Below, piece after piece: positions 50,833-62,000 of a DNA stretch of 64,000 nucleotides. The stretch covers positions 136,001 through 200,000 of the forward strand of contig JAEMWC010001230.1 in assembly GCA_016490735.1 (NCBI GenBank), read 5' to 3'. How positions within the stretch are numbered: the stretch's first letter is position 1; each line of letters begins with the position of its first letter. Source of the DNA: Pachyseris speciosa. Its lineage: Eukaryota > Cnidaria > Anthozoa > Scleractinia > Pachyseridae. A program made the translations under genes and the position numbers. Below the pieces are notes generated by a model. That model did no database searches, was not told the origin of the DNA, and saw nothing but the letters and a program-made list of their open reading frames with translations.

Positions 50833-53830
50833 TACATACATACTTTATTAGCATTCCCCGGGGGCTTTTCAATACTAAGAAGCAAAGTACATTATGATAA
50901 TAAGCGAATGAAATTATAAAAAGCGATCATTAAAATAATTATCTAGCATGTGCATTTTCAACTTTTTTTTAAATGATGTTAAAGGTAACTGTTTAAAGTC
51001 TTTGTCTAAATTGTTCCAAATGTTGACTGCTCTGTGATGGAAACGTCGCTGGCCAGACTTTGTCTTACTTAGAGGAATATCGAGGGATTCTCTGATTCTG
51101 GTGTTATGATAGTGAATAGAGTTGCGCTTTCGGAAAGGTTCACACAAGTATGTAGGGGCCAGTCCCTTGATGCACTTAAATGTCATTACTGTGTCTCTGT
51201 AGTGAAGATGCTCATTTACTGGTAGCCATTTGATCTCTCGTAACGCAGGTGTTATATGCTCAAATTTCTTGGTGTTCGTGATGATTCTGCACGCGAAGTT
51301 CTGAACAGCTTGAAGCTTCTTGATGTTTGCAGCAGTTGTGTTTGACCAAACTGTAGAGCAATAGAACAACTTGCTTAATACTAGGGCAGAGATGATCGTG
51401 TGTAGTGTGTTCCTATCGAAACTGTTCTTTACCCTATTTATTTGACACAGTTTGGCCATGCACGATGAGGTAATTTGATGGATATGTTGGTCATAGGTTA
51501 AGTTGTTATCTAGAATTATTCCGAGGTCCTTGGCGCTGGAAACAGGTGTGATCTCTTTCCCTAAGAAAGAGATCGCGATTTCGTTAGGAAGCCTGCGCAG
51601 TAGTTGCTGTGTCCCGACCATTAGGAACTTGGTTTTTTCAGGGTTGATTAATAGTTGATTTTTACAGCACCAAGCAGCCACACGTCTTAAATCTTCTTCA
51701 AGAACGCGTTCTGCAGATTCGGCATCTTTGATTGGGAAGGATAGAAAGATCTTAGAGTCGTCTACGTAGGACTCGAAATTGCATACTTGTGGAGCGAGTG
51801 GAAGATCACTGATGTAAATACAAAACAAAAGTGGTGACAGTATTGCGCCCTGTGGTACGCCATGGGTGATAGGGAGGGGTGTAGATGTAGATGTGCCAAT
51901 ACGGACCGCTTGAGTTCTGCCAGACAGGTAACTCGTAAACCATTTCGTGGTTTTGTTGGTGGCGACAAGGCGCAGCTTCTGTAATAATATGGAATGGCTA
52001 ATGCTGTCGAAAGCTTTTGATAGATCTAATAGTATCAGGGCTGACAGTCTCTTATTGTCCATAGCATCTAATAAGAGATCACTGATCATAATATTAAGAG
52101 TCTCTGTGGAGTGATATTTCCGATTACTACTTTGATGTTTACTAAGGAGGCCATTACGTTGTAGATAATTGCTGAACTGCTGGAGTGCTACCTTCTCGCA
52201 GATCTTTGAAGCAACGGCAAGCATAGAAAGGGGGCGATTATTTGATGGCTCCTCGTGATCTCCTTCTTTCAGTAGTGGTATGACTTCAGACACTTTCCAA
52301 GAGTTTGGAAATGTTGAAGTTGCGAAAGAACAGTTGATGATGTCTGTCAATGGGCCAAGGATAACGGGAAGGCAGTCTTTGATGATGCGTATGCTGACTT
52401 TGTCGGGGCCTGGAGACTTATTAGAAGGCATAGATGATATAATCCGTTCGACTTGCGTGCAGGTAACTTGGGTGAAATTAAATAGTTCCTCGGACGAGGT
52501 AGTAGTCGTTGGTGGTGAAAATAGGCTTGTATCTGAAATATTGATGTTGTTGTCTATGGCCAACTGTGAAGCAGTATGAGCAGCGTTTCTCCCAACAGAG
52601 GCAAAAAATTGGTTGAAATCATTAGCAACTAGCTCAGTGTCTCTACTATAGACCGGGGTTTCTTTTTCTTTGGATGGAATACAGGTATTAATTATTTTCC
52701 ATAGAGATCCAGGGTTATCTTTGTGTGATTGGACTTCGGTGCGGATGTAGTCACGCTCGGCATTCTTAAGAAGTTGTTTTACTGATCTCCGGGCTTCCTT
52801 GTAGGCCTTCCAGACGTCTGCGTTTCGGCTTTGTCGGTAACGACGAAAGAGCTGATCTCTAAAGGTCGTCTGATTCTTAATTTCAGGTGTTACGTAAGGG
52901 CGGGGACGACTGCGAATTCTGATCGACTTAGTTGGTGCATGAGCGTCCAGTGTGGAAAGAAAAGTGTCATTAAACGTCGCAAGTTTGTGATTCACGTCTT
53001 CCTCAGAAAAGATCGAAAGAAATTGGTCTGACTTGGTTGCTAGGTCCGCGGTGAACAGATCAGGATCATAACGCTTGTAACTCCTTGTTGAAATATAACA
53101 TGGTGGAGGTTTAGGTAGTTTCAGCTTGAACTCCACGTATACAGGTAAGTGATCACTAATAGGAGAGTTAATAACGCCACGCGCATGGACGAGGTCAGGA
53201 GATGAGACTAAAATAACATCAATCAGAGATTCGCAGGTGTCTGTTATCCTTGTTGGTGTTGTAATTATCTGCTTCAGGTTAGTCTCAGACAAAAAGTTAG
53301 ACAAAGCTTTGCTCTCTGGGCTCTCCTTTAAGACGTTACAGTTGAGGTCTCCTAAGACTGCAATGGGCTTGTTCATGGTAAGTGCTTGAATATAACTAGG
53401 TTTCAACAACTCTTCAAAACAGGACACAGGGCAATCCGGCGGTCTGTAGGATACGCAAATCACGACTGATCGCAATTTTCTGCATTGCAATTTTAGCCAA
53501 AACTGATGGAAATAATTATCAGATACATGGGAAATGTCCTTCAGTACAGTGACTGTGATGTCTTTGCGAATATAAGCGCAGACTCCCCCGCCGCGTTTAT
53601 GTAACCGATCCTGTCTGTAGAGCTTGTAGCCGTCGATGCTAACCTCAGGGTTGGTTACGGTGGTATTCAGCCAAGTTTCAGAGACGGTAATGACTTCGGT
53701 TTTATTCGCCGCGGCCCAATCCCTGAGCTCAATTAAGTGCGATGGACTACGGAGGGAACGAATATTCAAGTGGACAATCTTGAGCTTTGATGATGTGTAA
53801 ATACGCTCGGCAAAACTACACTACTACTGC
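50833..53830 (-). mobile_element. LINE D, CR1/L2-like non-LTR retrotransposon
   Basis: The minus-strand element has an open ORF2 and a 3' UTR with AATAAAG followed by (GTAT)n. The 5' limit is not clear: the frame is open to stops near 53820 and no ORF1 is found, so it may be 5'-truncated. Confidence 0.8.
50914..53769 (-). CDS. LINE D ORF2: APE endonuclease and reverse transcriptase, 951 aa
   Basis: An uninterrupted frame. Endonuclease landmarks: LNIRSL at the start, SETWL (Glu31), YRPP (109-111), GDLN (140-143), ISDHLPV (204-210). RT landmarks: MPSNKSPGPDKVS (448-459), LLDLSKAFDSIS (palm A, 580-591), GVPQGAILSPLLF (637-649) and YVDD (668-671). The C-terminus matches the usual WLPVNEHLHYR and FHHRAVNIWNNL blocks. 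Some normally fixed positions differ (NNRPLSM where NYRPISL is usual; SSNRKYHST where SGFRKYHST is usual), so activity is doubtful despite the open frame. The true start may be upstream, because the frame is open to about 53815 (TSSKLKIVHLN) with no earlier ATG. Confidence 0.88.
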   Translation of the reverse strand: MNIRSLRSPSHLIELRDWAAANKTEVITVSETWLNTTVTNPEVSIDGYKLYRQDRLHKRGGGVCAYIRKDITVTVLKDISHVSDNYFHQFWLKLQCRKLRSVVICVSYRPPDCPVSCFEELLKPSYIQALTMNKPIAVLGDLNCNVLKESPESKALSNFLSETNLKQIITTPTRITDTCESLIDVILVSSPDLVHARGVINSPISDHLPVYVEFKLKLPKPPPCYISTRSYKRYDPDLFTADLATKSDQFLSIFSEEDVNHKLATFNDTFLSTLDAHAPTKSIRIRSRPRPYVTPEIKNQTTFRDQLFRRYRQSRNADVWKAYKEARRSVKQLLKNAERDYIRTEVQSHKDNPGSLWKIINTCIPSKEKETPVYSRDTELVANDFNQFFASVGRNAAHTASQLAIDNNINISDTSLFSPPTTTTSSEELFNFTQVTCTQVERIISSMPSNKSPGPDKVSIRIIKDCLPVILGPLTDIINCSFATSTFPNSWKVSEVIPLLKEGDHEEPSNNRPLSMLAVASKICEKVALQQFSNYLQRNGLLSKHQSSNRKYHSTETLNIMISDLLLDAMDNKRLSALILLDLSKAFDSISHSILLQKLRLVATNKTTKWFTSYLSGRTQAVRIGTSTSTPLPITHGVPQGAILSPLLFCIYISDLPLAPQVCNFESYVDDSKIFLSFPIKDAESAERVLEEDLRRVAAWCCKNQLLINPEKTKFLMVGTQQLLRRLPNEIAISFLGKEITPVSSAKDLGIILDNNLTYDQHIHQITSSCMAKLCQINRVKNSFDRNTLHTIISALVLSKLFYCSTVWSNTTAANIKKLQAVQNFACRIITNTKKFEHITPALREIKWLPVNEHLHYRDTVMTFKCIKGLAPTYLCEPFRKRNSIHYHNTRIRESLDIPLSKTKSGQRRFHHRAVNIWNNLDKDFKQLPLTSFKKKLKMHMLDNYFNDRFL

Positions 53831-54234
53831 TGCACAATACCATATACTATGTTTACAATATCATAATTACATTTATCACCAATTGAACATTCGTTTTTTT
53901 ACGATACTTCGTACGATCCAGTGCTATACAATACAATATTTACATCACCTACTCTGCATATAAGACATTGTGATTGTTACTGCCTACGTTTGCTCACAGC
54001 ACTGTTACATATGGTTCACGCACCAGCAACCTGTAGTACTCATTGTCCTATTATATCTAACTTACCGGTTGATAAAACATAAAAGGTTTCCATTTCGCCT
54101 GAAATGTTTTTAAGCTTCATTTGCCTTGGACAGCTATGAGCTTTTTAGTGTTATATTTGCTTTGAACTATAATGAAATAATGAAAAAACAGGGACATAAA
54201 TTCTTCTTCCGACAATTCCATAAGTAAAGTTTAC
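53831..54234. other. No recognisable gene
   Basis: AT-rich sequence, perhaps LINE D 5' UTR at its start. Confidence 0.35.
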
Positions 54235-54650
54235 TTAAGGTAGTTAAAGCAGGTGAGATTTGTCATCTAATATCCCAAATAAGATACTTTCATATCCAAG
54301 TTTCCTTTCTTTTGAAGTTAGTGTTAACCAATAGTTTTCAAAATTATTCCAAAAATGTTTTAGAATAAACACGCTGAAAAAATAAGTGCTTAACTGTTTC
54401 TTGAGAGGCTTGAAAGAACGTGCAAAGGTCACTTTGAATCATCCCTATTTTTGCTAATCGGGAATATCAATATTTTAAACGGAAACATTGAACAAATGTT
54501 TCACAAACAACTGATTTAACCAATGTAAACGTTTTACTAACCTCATCCTCATTAAGACCAAAATTCGACATCAATTTAGAAAAACCTCTAGAGTGTGTTG
54601 CTTTATCCTGAATTAATAAGGTGCAAAAGTCTTTACTCTTGCTCAGTGCT
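54235..54650 (-). mobile_element. L1/Tx1-like ORF2 C-terminal fragment
   Basis: On the minus strand, across one frame change: KIGMIQSDLCTFFQASQETV, HLFF, then FWNNFENYWLTLTSKERKLG and YESILFGILDDKS. This is the end region of L1/Tx1-type ORF2 proteins (a C..C...E...H(L/I)F zinc-knuckle followed by W..F..W). The second Cys of the first pair is Phe. Only this end remains. Confidence 0.55.
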
Positions 54651-55160
54651 TGTTGTCACGTTTAAACTTTAGCATTCAGTGTAAACCGACTGAACACCAC
54701 TGAAATTTCTTAATTGTTGTGGCACAGAGCATCGAATTGCAGACCAAGTTAGAAAATTCGTGCCTATTAATCCATTCCCTTTCGCTATGTTAACCAAAAT
54801 TACCCTTTGCCATTATTTTGGCATTTCGATGTTGCAAACTATCTAAACTAGTAAGAATCCGTGCTAGTAGTAACACCAGAAAGATTTGTGCAAAACTAAG
54901 TAAAGAATAAGGATTTTGATGGGGTGGGGTGGTAAAGGCCTTGGCGAGCTTCATATAGTTTCAAACGTACAAACTGAAATTAAGGGGGTGGTGAGTTTAC
55001 GAAATTATTAGTAAGTGCAAAATATTTTAGCCTCAACAAGGACAGCACCCTGTGGCCAGTTGCCCGAGGGTGTTGCAGTGTGGTGCGAATGTATGTCACG
55101 TGACTTGTGGAGGCCCAACAATCATCCCCAACCCAAACTTTAGTTTAATGTAAACGTTCA
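54651..55160. other. No recognisable gene
   Basis: AT-rich, with no repeat structure seen. From about 55160 a copy of dispersed repeat R begins. Confidence 0.35.
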
Positions 55161-55601
55161 GTGGTGTCTTTCAGAAAATCGCTCTTCTGCGCGTTGTTTT
55201 CAAAGAAAACCCAGGAAACTATATATCAATGGAAAGCAAATAAACCATATAATCTCAAAATAGCTTTAACTTTTTTTTGTTTGCTCAAAGGAATTAATAG
55301 CCCTTGCGTTACCGTGGACATCCAAACAAACTGGTCTATATCATTCCGGAGATAATAGGCTAACAAAGTGTGTGAGGCTTTTTCGATATATTCATTGGTT
55401 CCTGAGAAAATCCATTGTAAAGTTGGCCAATAGAATTTTTCACCATGCGTGTCACGCGCTTGGACGCCACGGACAAAATATTTTGAATTTTGTAAAAGCC
55501 ACACACACTTTGGTGAGTCAATGTGTTACGAATATGTTGGCCAAATTTCGTCCAAATCCGATAAATCTAGATGGAGATTAATTCATTTGGATGAAGGGAA
55601 T
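55161..55601 (+). repeat. Dispersed repeat R, second copy, split by the Gypsy element
   Basis: It matches 35700-35940 and 50125-50700 in order. It continues after the Gypsy insertion at 58703 (GGAATACACGCAAAAATAAA). A further partial relative is at 61330-61450 (GATAAATCT, AGATTAATTC). Confidence 0.6.
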
Positions 55602-55758
55602 TGTAGGGTATTAGGACAGCGGTAGTTCGCGAATATATCCGGGAACTTGCGGTGTGTGTGTGAGAGCGGGAAAGTGAGGAGTGATGTACTTCGTGGGCTC
55701 GGAATAAAGCGTATGTTTTTGCCTCTGTGGCTTCCCTTTGTGGCTTCACTACACTACA
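55602..55758 (+). repeat. 5' LTR of the Gypsy element
   Basis: 157 bp, closely matching the 3' LTR. It contains AATAAAG (polyadenylation-like) and GGTGTGTGTGTGAGAGCGGG. Confidence 0.9.
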
Positions 55759-55772
55759 AATTGGCGACGAGG

Positions 55773-56098
55773 ATGTCGAATTCCGTGGAAAGAGCGTTGC
55801 CGCCGTTAGATTTTACAGGCTCTTCATCTCAGGTCGCGGAACGTTGGCGACAGTGGAAACGATCGTATCATTATTACATCGATGGCAAGGGAATCACGAA
55901 CGCCTTTCGGAAAAAGGCTCAGTTACTTCATTTAGCGGGTATGGTAGTCCAAGATATTTACGAAGATCTTCCAGATCCGGGGCCGGTCAATGCCGAGGAG
56001 GACGATGTTTTCAAAGTGTGTCTTCGAAAGCTGGATGCTCATTTTCGAGCCGAGGACAACGTGCCATTTGAGCGACATGTTTTTCGTCAATCGTCAAC
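55773..56098 (+). pseudogene. Gypsy gag N-terminal part
   Basis: ATG at 55773 lies just behind the 5' LTR. MSNSVERALPPLDFTGSSSQ, VAERWRQWKRSYHYYIDG and LLHLAGMVVQDIYEDLPDPG are typical of gag proteins of Mag-like Gypsy elements: a short N-terminus, then the matrix/capsid-like helical region. At about 56098 the sequence jumps into the middle of the RT. The remainder of gag (with its zinc knuckle), the protease and the RT fingers are deleted. Confidence 0.75.
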
Positions 56099-58222
56099 TT
56101 GGTCCGACACAGGGGAAGACCGCTGACAAATTCATGGCCACCCATGATGGAATATTCCGGTACAAACGTCTAAGCTTTGGCGTAAATGCTGCGCCAGAAA
56201 AGTATCAACATATCATCACCCAGTCAATGGCAGGTTTGCAAGGTGTGGCTAACATAGCAGATGATCTTATCGTTCAAGGTCGAGACACAGAAGAACATGA
56301 CAAGAACTTACGTAGTGTGTTGGAGCGACTTAGTGAGAAGCAGCTGACTGTGAATGCTGATAAGTGCACATTCCGAATGAACAAAGTGGTGTTCATGGGT
56401 CTTTTGCTTAGCATGGCCGACTAAGGAAAACGTCAGAGCCATTGTAGAAGCAAGTAAACCACAGACACCTTCAGGAGTTCGTAGCTTCTTGGGGCTCGTG
56501 GGATTCAGTGCCAGGTTTATCCCTGATTTTGCCACCACTGCCGATCCTCTTAGGAGACTTGCAAGGCAAGGAGAACCGTTTGTGTGGGGTAAGAGCAAGA
56601 TGAATCATTCGAGAAATTGAAGAGTCAAGTGGCAAGTGCACCAGTTTTAGCTTACTTTGATAGGCACACGTCTACCCGTGTAGTTGCTGACGCAAGTCCG
56701 GTTGGGCTTGGAGCAGTACTGGTGCAAGAGAGAAATGGAGAGAGTCATGCTGTCTGTTACGCCAGCCGCAGTTTGAGTCAAATGGAGCGCCGTTATAGCC
56801 AAACAGAGAAAGAAGCACTAGCAAGTCGAAACCTTCTGCCAGAATAGAACGCTGGGTTCTGCATCTTCAATCCTACAACTATCAAGTTTGTTATGTGCCT
56901 TCAAGGAAGAATATAGCGGATGCCCTTTCTCGACTGACAAGGATACCTGCTTCAGATCAGTCCCGCAAGATGATGGATATGTACGTATGGTAGCTCTGCA
57001 TGCTGTCCCTGCTGCACTGATAATTAAGGAGATTGAACGAATTTCAGCACAAGATCCAGAGTTGCAAGCAGTCAGAAATTGCCTCATTGAAGGAAGGTGG
57101 GATAGTGCTCCTAAGTCGTATTTGCCTGTGCACAATGAGTTGACCTTCATCGGTCATGTAATTCTACGAGGAGCAAGGATAATTGTACCCCAAGCTCTTC
57201 GCAAGAGAGCTGTCAGTCTGGCCCATGAGGGGCACCAAGGAGTTGTAAAGACAAAGGAAAGGCTTCGAACGAAAGTCTGGTGGCCTGGAATGGATCGCGA
57301 TGCAGAGAGAAGATGTTCAGAGTGTTATGGATGCCAGCTGGTTACTAAGAACGTTCCACCTCCGCCAGTGAAACCAAAGATGCTACCCAAACAACCGTAG
57401 GAAGACGTAGCTGTGGATCTGATGGGTCCACTACCGTCTGGAGAACATCTGTTAGTGCTCGTTGATTATTATAGCCGCTGGATGGAAGTTGATGTTATCC
57501 GAACAACCTCCATTAAAACTATTAGTCATTGTCTAGATGCCCAGTTTGCAAGGCATGGACTACCTAGAAGTCTGCGTACCGACAATGGTGCCAACCAAGT
57601 GTCCCAGGAAGTGGAAGAGTATCTGAAAGAAATGGGGATAGAATACCGGTACACAACACCTCTTTGGCCACGTGCTAACTGAGAAGTGGAAAGGCAAAAC
57701 AGATCGCTGTTGAAATCGGTCAGACCAGCTCACGCCGAAGGAAAGGATTGGAGAGAAGAGTTAAACAAGTTCCTTTTGGCGTACCGGTCGACACCGCATT
57801 CGACTACGGGAAAGAGTCCTGCAGAGTTGCTGTTTAGAAGGAAGATTACCACTAAAATGCCTGAGCTCGTTGATGTAGAAGATGAGGAAGTGGAAGTAAG
57901 TGATCAAGGAGTCCGTGATCGAGAAACCCAGAGGAAGCAGTCTAACAAAGACTATGTTGATAGGCGGTTTCATGCAAGAGGCCGCGAGGTCAAGGAAGGA
58001 GACACTGTTCTGTTAGAGAAGAAGAAAGAAAATAAGCTGTCACCTTCGTATGAGAAGGAACCCTATGAGGTGACGTCTCGTTACGGGGACCAAGTGGTAT
58101 TGTGCTCACCACAGGGAGTTCAGTACAAGCGAAACCTTCAGCACATCAAGCCATTTCATAGGCCTGTCCAAGAAGACCAGGGAACTTCTCCACAAGATGC
58201 TGATTCTCTGATTGAACCTTAG
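56099..58222 (+). pseudogene. Gypsy pol remnants: RT, RNase H, integrase
   Basis: RT: FRYKRLSFGVNAAPEKYQHI and NIADDLIVQG (catalytic xADD). RNase H: RVVADASPVGLGAVL..VCYASRSLSQMERRY with the catalytic Asp and Glu regions (TEKEALA). Integrase: HEGHQGVVKTKERL..WWPGMD..CSECYGC (HHCC zinc domain), VDLMGPLPSGEHLLVLVDYY (first Asp), LRTDNGANQVS (second Asp) and EVERQNRSL (Glu), then LPSY-type C-terminal barrel sequence (GDTVLLEKKKENKLSPSYEK). Lesions: TAA after 56420, frame change near 56600, stops and a deletion around 56845-56890, TAG at 57398, TGA at 57680. A short Pro-rich tail region continues to about 58380. Confidence 0.85.
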
Positions 58223-58547
58223 ACAACTGAGTTACCGCCTATGGACGAGAATCCTGTACCAATGACAGAAGCACCACCAGAGATTGTACCTACTGCAGTA
58301 TCTGCAGCTGAGCAGCCTTTGAGGAGATCCGGCAGGATTACTAGCCGTCCAAAATTGATGAACGATTACGTTCTATATTGAACCAAATCTATGAACTGTC
58401 ACATTTATTGTTGTGTTGCTAGAGTGACATTTCTACTTTGAACATTCGTATTTGAACTGAACTTGAAAGGCATGTTTTACAGAACTGTTCGTTCGTTTAA
58501 GTTCTATGTTACTGGAAAGTAAGCATTTAAGCGAAGAAAGAGAGGGA

Positions 58548-58702
58548 TGTAGTGTATTAGTACAGCGGTAGTTCGCGAATATATCCGGGAACTTGCGGTG
58601 TGTGTGAGAGCGGGAAAGTGAGGAGGGATGTACTTCGTGGGCTCGGAATAAAGCGTATGTTTTTGCCTCTGTGGCTTGCCTTTGTGGCTTCACTACACTA
58701 TA
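58548..58702 (+). repeat. 3' LTR of the Gypsy element
   Basis: 155 bp. It differs from the 5' LTR at a handful of positions (for example two fewer bases in the GTGTGT run), so the insertion is fairly young compared with its coding damage. Confidence 0.9.
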
Positions 58703-58707
58703 GGAAT

Positions 58708-59429
58708 ACACGCAAAAATAAACTCCGAGTTTTTGGCCTCCAAAGATTCTCACAATTCTCACGCCTCATTGAAGTTCCTGCCAACGCGATCATACCGCCG
58801 ACCAATAGAGAACAGACGAAGAACCCCTGAAGAGGAAACGTGACAAACAGTCTCATTCATTCTCATTAATTCAACAGTGACGGACGAGGAGTCAACTTTT
58901 ATATTTATCATCTTAAAATGGGAAGAAATAAGTCGGTCGCGGCACGTTCGTTTAAGTGAGAAGACAGCCTAAAACTGCGCGTGGTGCGAAAAACCAAAAA
59001 CCTGCCACAAGTAGCGAAGAAATTCACCCGAAAGAAGCGCTGGTTATAGCAATAATGCACACGGGTAAGAATCCGTGTCAGATGAAGACGTCTCGGATTC
59101 ACGGTAATTCGAGATCCAGGATGAAGCTAGCGCGCGAAAAATGTCAACAGACGGCTTGGAATAACAGGATTATCACACCTCTCAGTATTTGTTGATTTTG
59201 CTCAAAAACAATTTTTTTGCCGTTTCTCGCGTTCTCTTCTACATTACGCAAACTTTTTTCACCAATTGCTAGATTAATTATTTGTTTAACCAAAGAGTGA
59301 ATAACTCAAATTTAGAAAAATGTGACCCTCGAGTGTTTACAGCAACCTTAACCTTAAGCTAAGGAACTGACCCAGAGGGCGAAGCAACTGATGTTATATA
59401 GGAAACACCAACCAAACCACATATTTCAG
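58708..59429. other. No recognisable gene
   Basis: Repeat R sequence for the first about 150 bp, then AT-rich DNA without features. Confidence 0.35.
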
Positions 59430-61128
59430 TCAAGGCATACCATTTCTGTTCCCTGAAGGTGTCAAATACTTGGTCAAGTGACATCGGTTTTTTGCCTTAA
59501 AGGATTCAATGTTGTTCAAGTGAAACTTAAAATCACTGACGAGGACCACACCTGCTGTGACGTAATTATGATAATAAATAGGGTTATCTTCTATTCTTAT
59601 TTCACAATTATTGCAGATTATTTTGTCAAAAGGTTTTGTTTCCATGGCAAATCTTAGGCGAAATTCTGACCACCAATGTAGCATTTCTGAATAGAAAACA
59701 GAGTTGATGTCGTGATCATTGATGCTATAGTCAGAGTTCTATTGAAGAAAGAACAGCTCGCCGAAAGGTTTAAGCAGGCATTTGAGGTAATTTCTCCATG
59801 GTGATGGTTTATCGTTGAAAAGTCTTGAAATCCATGCCAATCTCAGAGACTTATTTGAAGTCTCTAGATCAGTGAGATTTAACCCACCTTTGCCAAAACT
59901 ATTTATTATAGCTCACCGAGATATTTTTCCCGGCCCTTTCCATAAGAATTGATAAATGATGGTTTGTATCAGCGCAATGAATTTCGAAGGAGTTGAGAGG
60001 ACTGAAAATATGTATGTCAGTTTTGGAAGAAGAAGACTTTTAATATCTGATACTTTTCCCAAAATATCAAGTCCGCTTTTTCTTTTCTACACCAAGAAAA
60101 AATTGCTCGACTCTTTTTGAAATTACTAAGGCGTCTCACATTAAAAGATAATTTGATGTTATCAGGCTTTGAATTGAGCTTCTGGCTCATTTTAAGAATT
60201 TCTAAGTTGTTGTTTGTCCATTAAATGCAATATAATTGCCTAAAATAACTATATACAGCGCTGTTTGTTTGTCACGTAGAGACACGCTTTCGCCGAGATC
60301 TCCTCAGGGAAAAAATATATAAGAATAGAGAGAAAACAAGAGAAGCCATAATTTGAAATTGTAACAGTTTTAAAAAAATAAACAGAATCAGTTCAGTCCA
60401 GCAAGTCTTCAAACTACTCAATCAGCAACTTGAAAGATTTCAATTTTGCAGATGTAGTTTCTTTATATGAAATTTGGGCTGGTACCGACCAAGGGATAAA
60501 CGAAAATTCCACTACTTTTTTTGCTTTAATTCCGCTTAAAATATCCTTTCTCAATTTCGCTGTCTTTACGAACAGAGTTGGTGACATCATCTGAAATAAA
60601 GATTTGGCAATCGTGGAATCTTTCAACTTGAGGTGTCGGCGGCGGCCTTGAGAATTCTGTTCTTGTCGGTGAAGCGAAGAAGATAAAAATAAATCGCCCT
60701 TGGCGTTACAGCGTTCGCTGTCGAAGCACGTTTAATGTTCGTTCGGTGTGCACGCATTACCTCAATACGTCTGCTTCAAAAACACTTCTAAGAAATCAAA
60801 CCCTTTCTCCACATCTTCTTTCAGTCCCCATAAACGACGCTACTTCTCTTAGACCGATTTTCAAGGTCATCAATTTTCCTTTCAAGGGCGGCTATTTCAT
60901 CGTGGCTGGTCTTCTCTGCAATACGCTTTTGACATCGTTAACCTGCTCCTCCAACTGACCGTAGCCATTCTTTAACTCTTGAACATCTTGAGTTGTCTGC
61001 TTTTGGCTAGTTTCAAGGCTCTCCAAGTTCTGCAGGATGAAAGTTAACTTTTTGTCCTGTTGCCCTTTTAGTTCGTCCATCTTGGCTAGAACACGGTCGA
61101 GCTTATCCGTTGTGTTGGTAGCTGGCAT
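59430..61128 (-). mobile_element. L1/Tx1-like LINE, internally deleted
   Basis: On the minus strand the ORF1-like part comes first (61128 to about 60414). ORF2 C-terminal blocks then follow (about 60150 to 59430). They include GGLNLTDLETSN-type sequence with LRLAWISRLFND, and FDKIICNNCEIRIEDNPIYY followed by GVVLVSDFKFHLNN. The RT core and endonuclease are missing. Confidence 0.65.
60414..61128 (-). pseudogene. L1/Tx1-like ORF1 (coiled coil and RRM-like region)
   Basis: It starts MPATNTTDKLDRVLAKMDEL and forms a coiled coil (FILQNLESLETSQKQTTQDV, QELKNGYGQLEEQVNDV). After a frame change near 60895 it continues IAALERKIDDLENRSKRSSV, the signature before the RRM-like domain of L1 ORF1 proteins. 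After further frame changes come PRAIYFYLLRFTDKNRILKA and LSDDVTNSVRKDSEI, matching the C-terminal domain. ORF1 proteins bind the element RNA as trimers. Several frameshifts make it a pseudogene. Confidence 0.6.
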
Positions 61129-62000
61129 TTCGCTTCTCTCTTTTAATTTTGACCTCGTTTAATCACGCATTCGCTTATTAGCAACAAACTAGTCAGAAAT
61201 TAAGCGATATCATATTTCTTGAGTACAATTAACAATAATTTAAAGTAGAGCTCGAGCAAGTCCGTTCACCTTGCCGCCATTCGCTCAATATTGTACATGT
61301 AAAACGCTCACAAACTTTGGTGCGGTAACATGTTAAGAACATTTTCGTCAAATTTCGTTAAAATTTGATAAATCTATTAGAAGATTAATTCGTCCGACTG
61401 GAGGTAATACGCGCAAAAAAGTGCTGTCAAAGCGGTAATGGCGCCTACCAACAAAGGACAACCGAGGAATGGCATGTATGGATGGTGTGGGATAGGGAAT
61501 TGGCGCGAATAGCGATTAGCATTAAACAATCTTAAATCATGGCTCACAACAAGCATCGTTTCCATATTTTGTTACTAACTACGATTTTATGAATAGTACC
61601 ACTCAATAATCGAAAACCGATGTTTTATATTTAAATCAGACTGATGCATGATTTTTTTAGTTCCCATGCATGTCCCCGGCTAAAGTTCCAAACTAAAACT
61701 TATCCATTAAGCAACTATTACAGAAAACGCTGTCATCTGAGTAAACCTAAAACGCTTCTACGCTCTGAAAAACACCTTGTGTGTAGCACTCGAATCGTCT
61801 TCCACATTTGGGTTTGCTTTAATTCCCAATAAACAGTCGACATCTAGCGAAACTCTCGGTCCACGATCACAACAAGTGTCCTTACAAAATCAATTACTAC
61901 GCAGGAAGTCCCGAAATTACCAAAATCAGCTCGCAGACTGAGCCTTAACGGCCGGGGTGTGTCACTCAATAGAACGTCAACGTAATGTCATAGATTTTCC
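61129..62000. other. No recognisable gene
   Basis: It includes a partial relative of repeat R near 61330-61450. Otherwise AT-rich and featureless. Confidence 0.35.

Larger units (their letters stand above)
55602..58702 (+). mobile_element. Gypsy-type LTR retrotransposon with 5-bp TSD, degraded
   Basis: LTRs at 55602-55758 and 58548-58702 begin TGTAG(G/T)GTATTAG and end CACTACA or its mutated form CACTATA. GGAAT is duplicated at 55597-55601 and 58703-58707. A polypurine tract (GAAGAAAGAGAGGGA, 58533-58547) precedes the 3' LTR, and TTGGCGACGAGGA follows the 5' LTR as a likely primer-binding region. The inside is only 2.8 kb because gag-pol parts are deleted. Confidence 0.9.
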
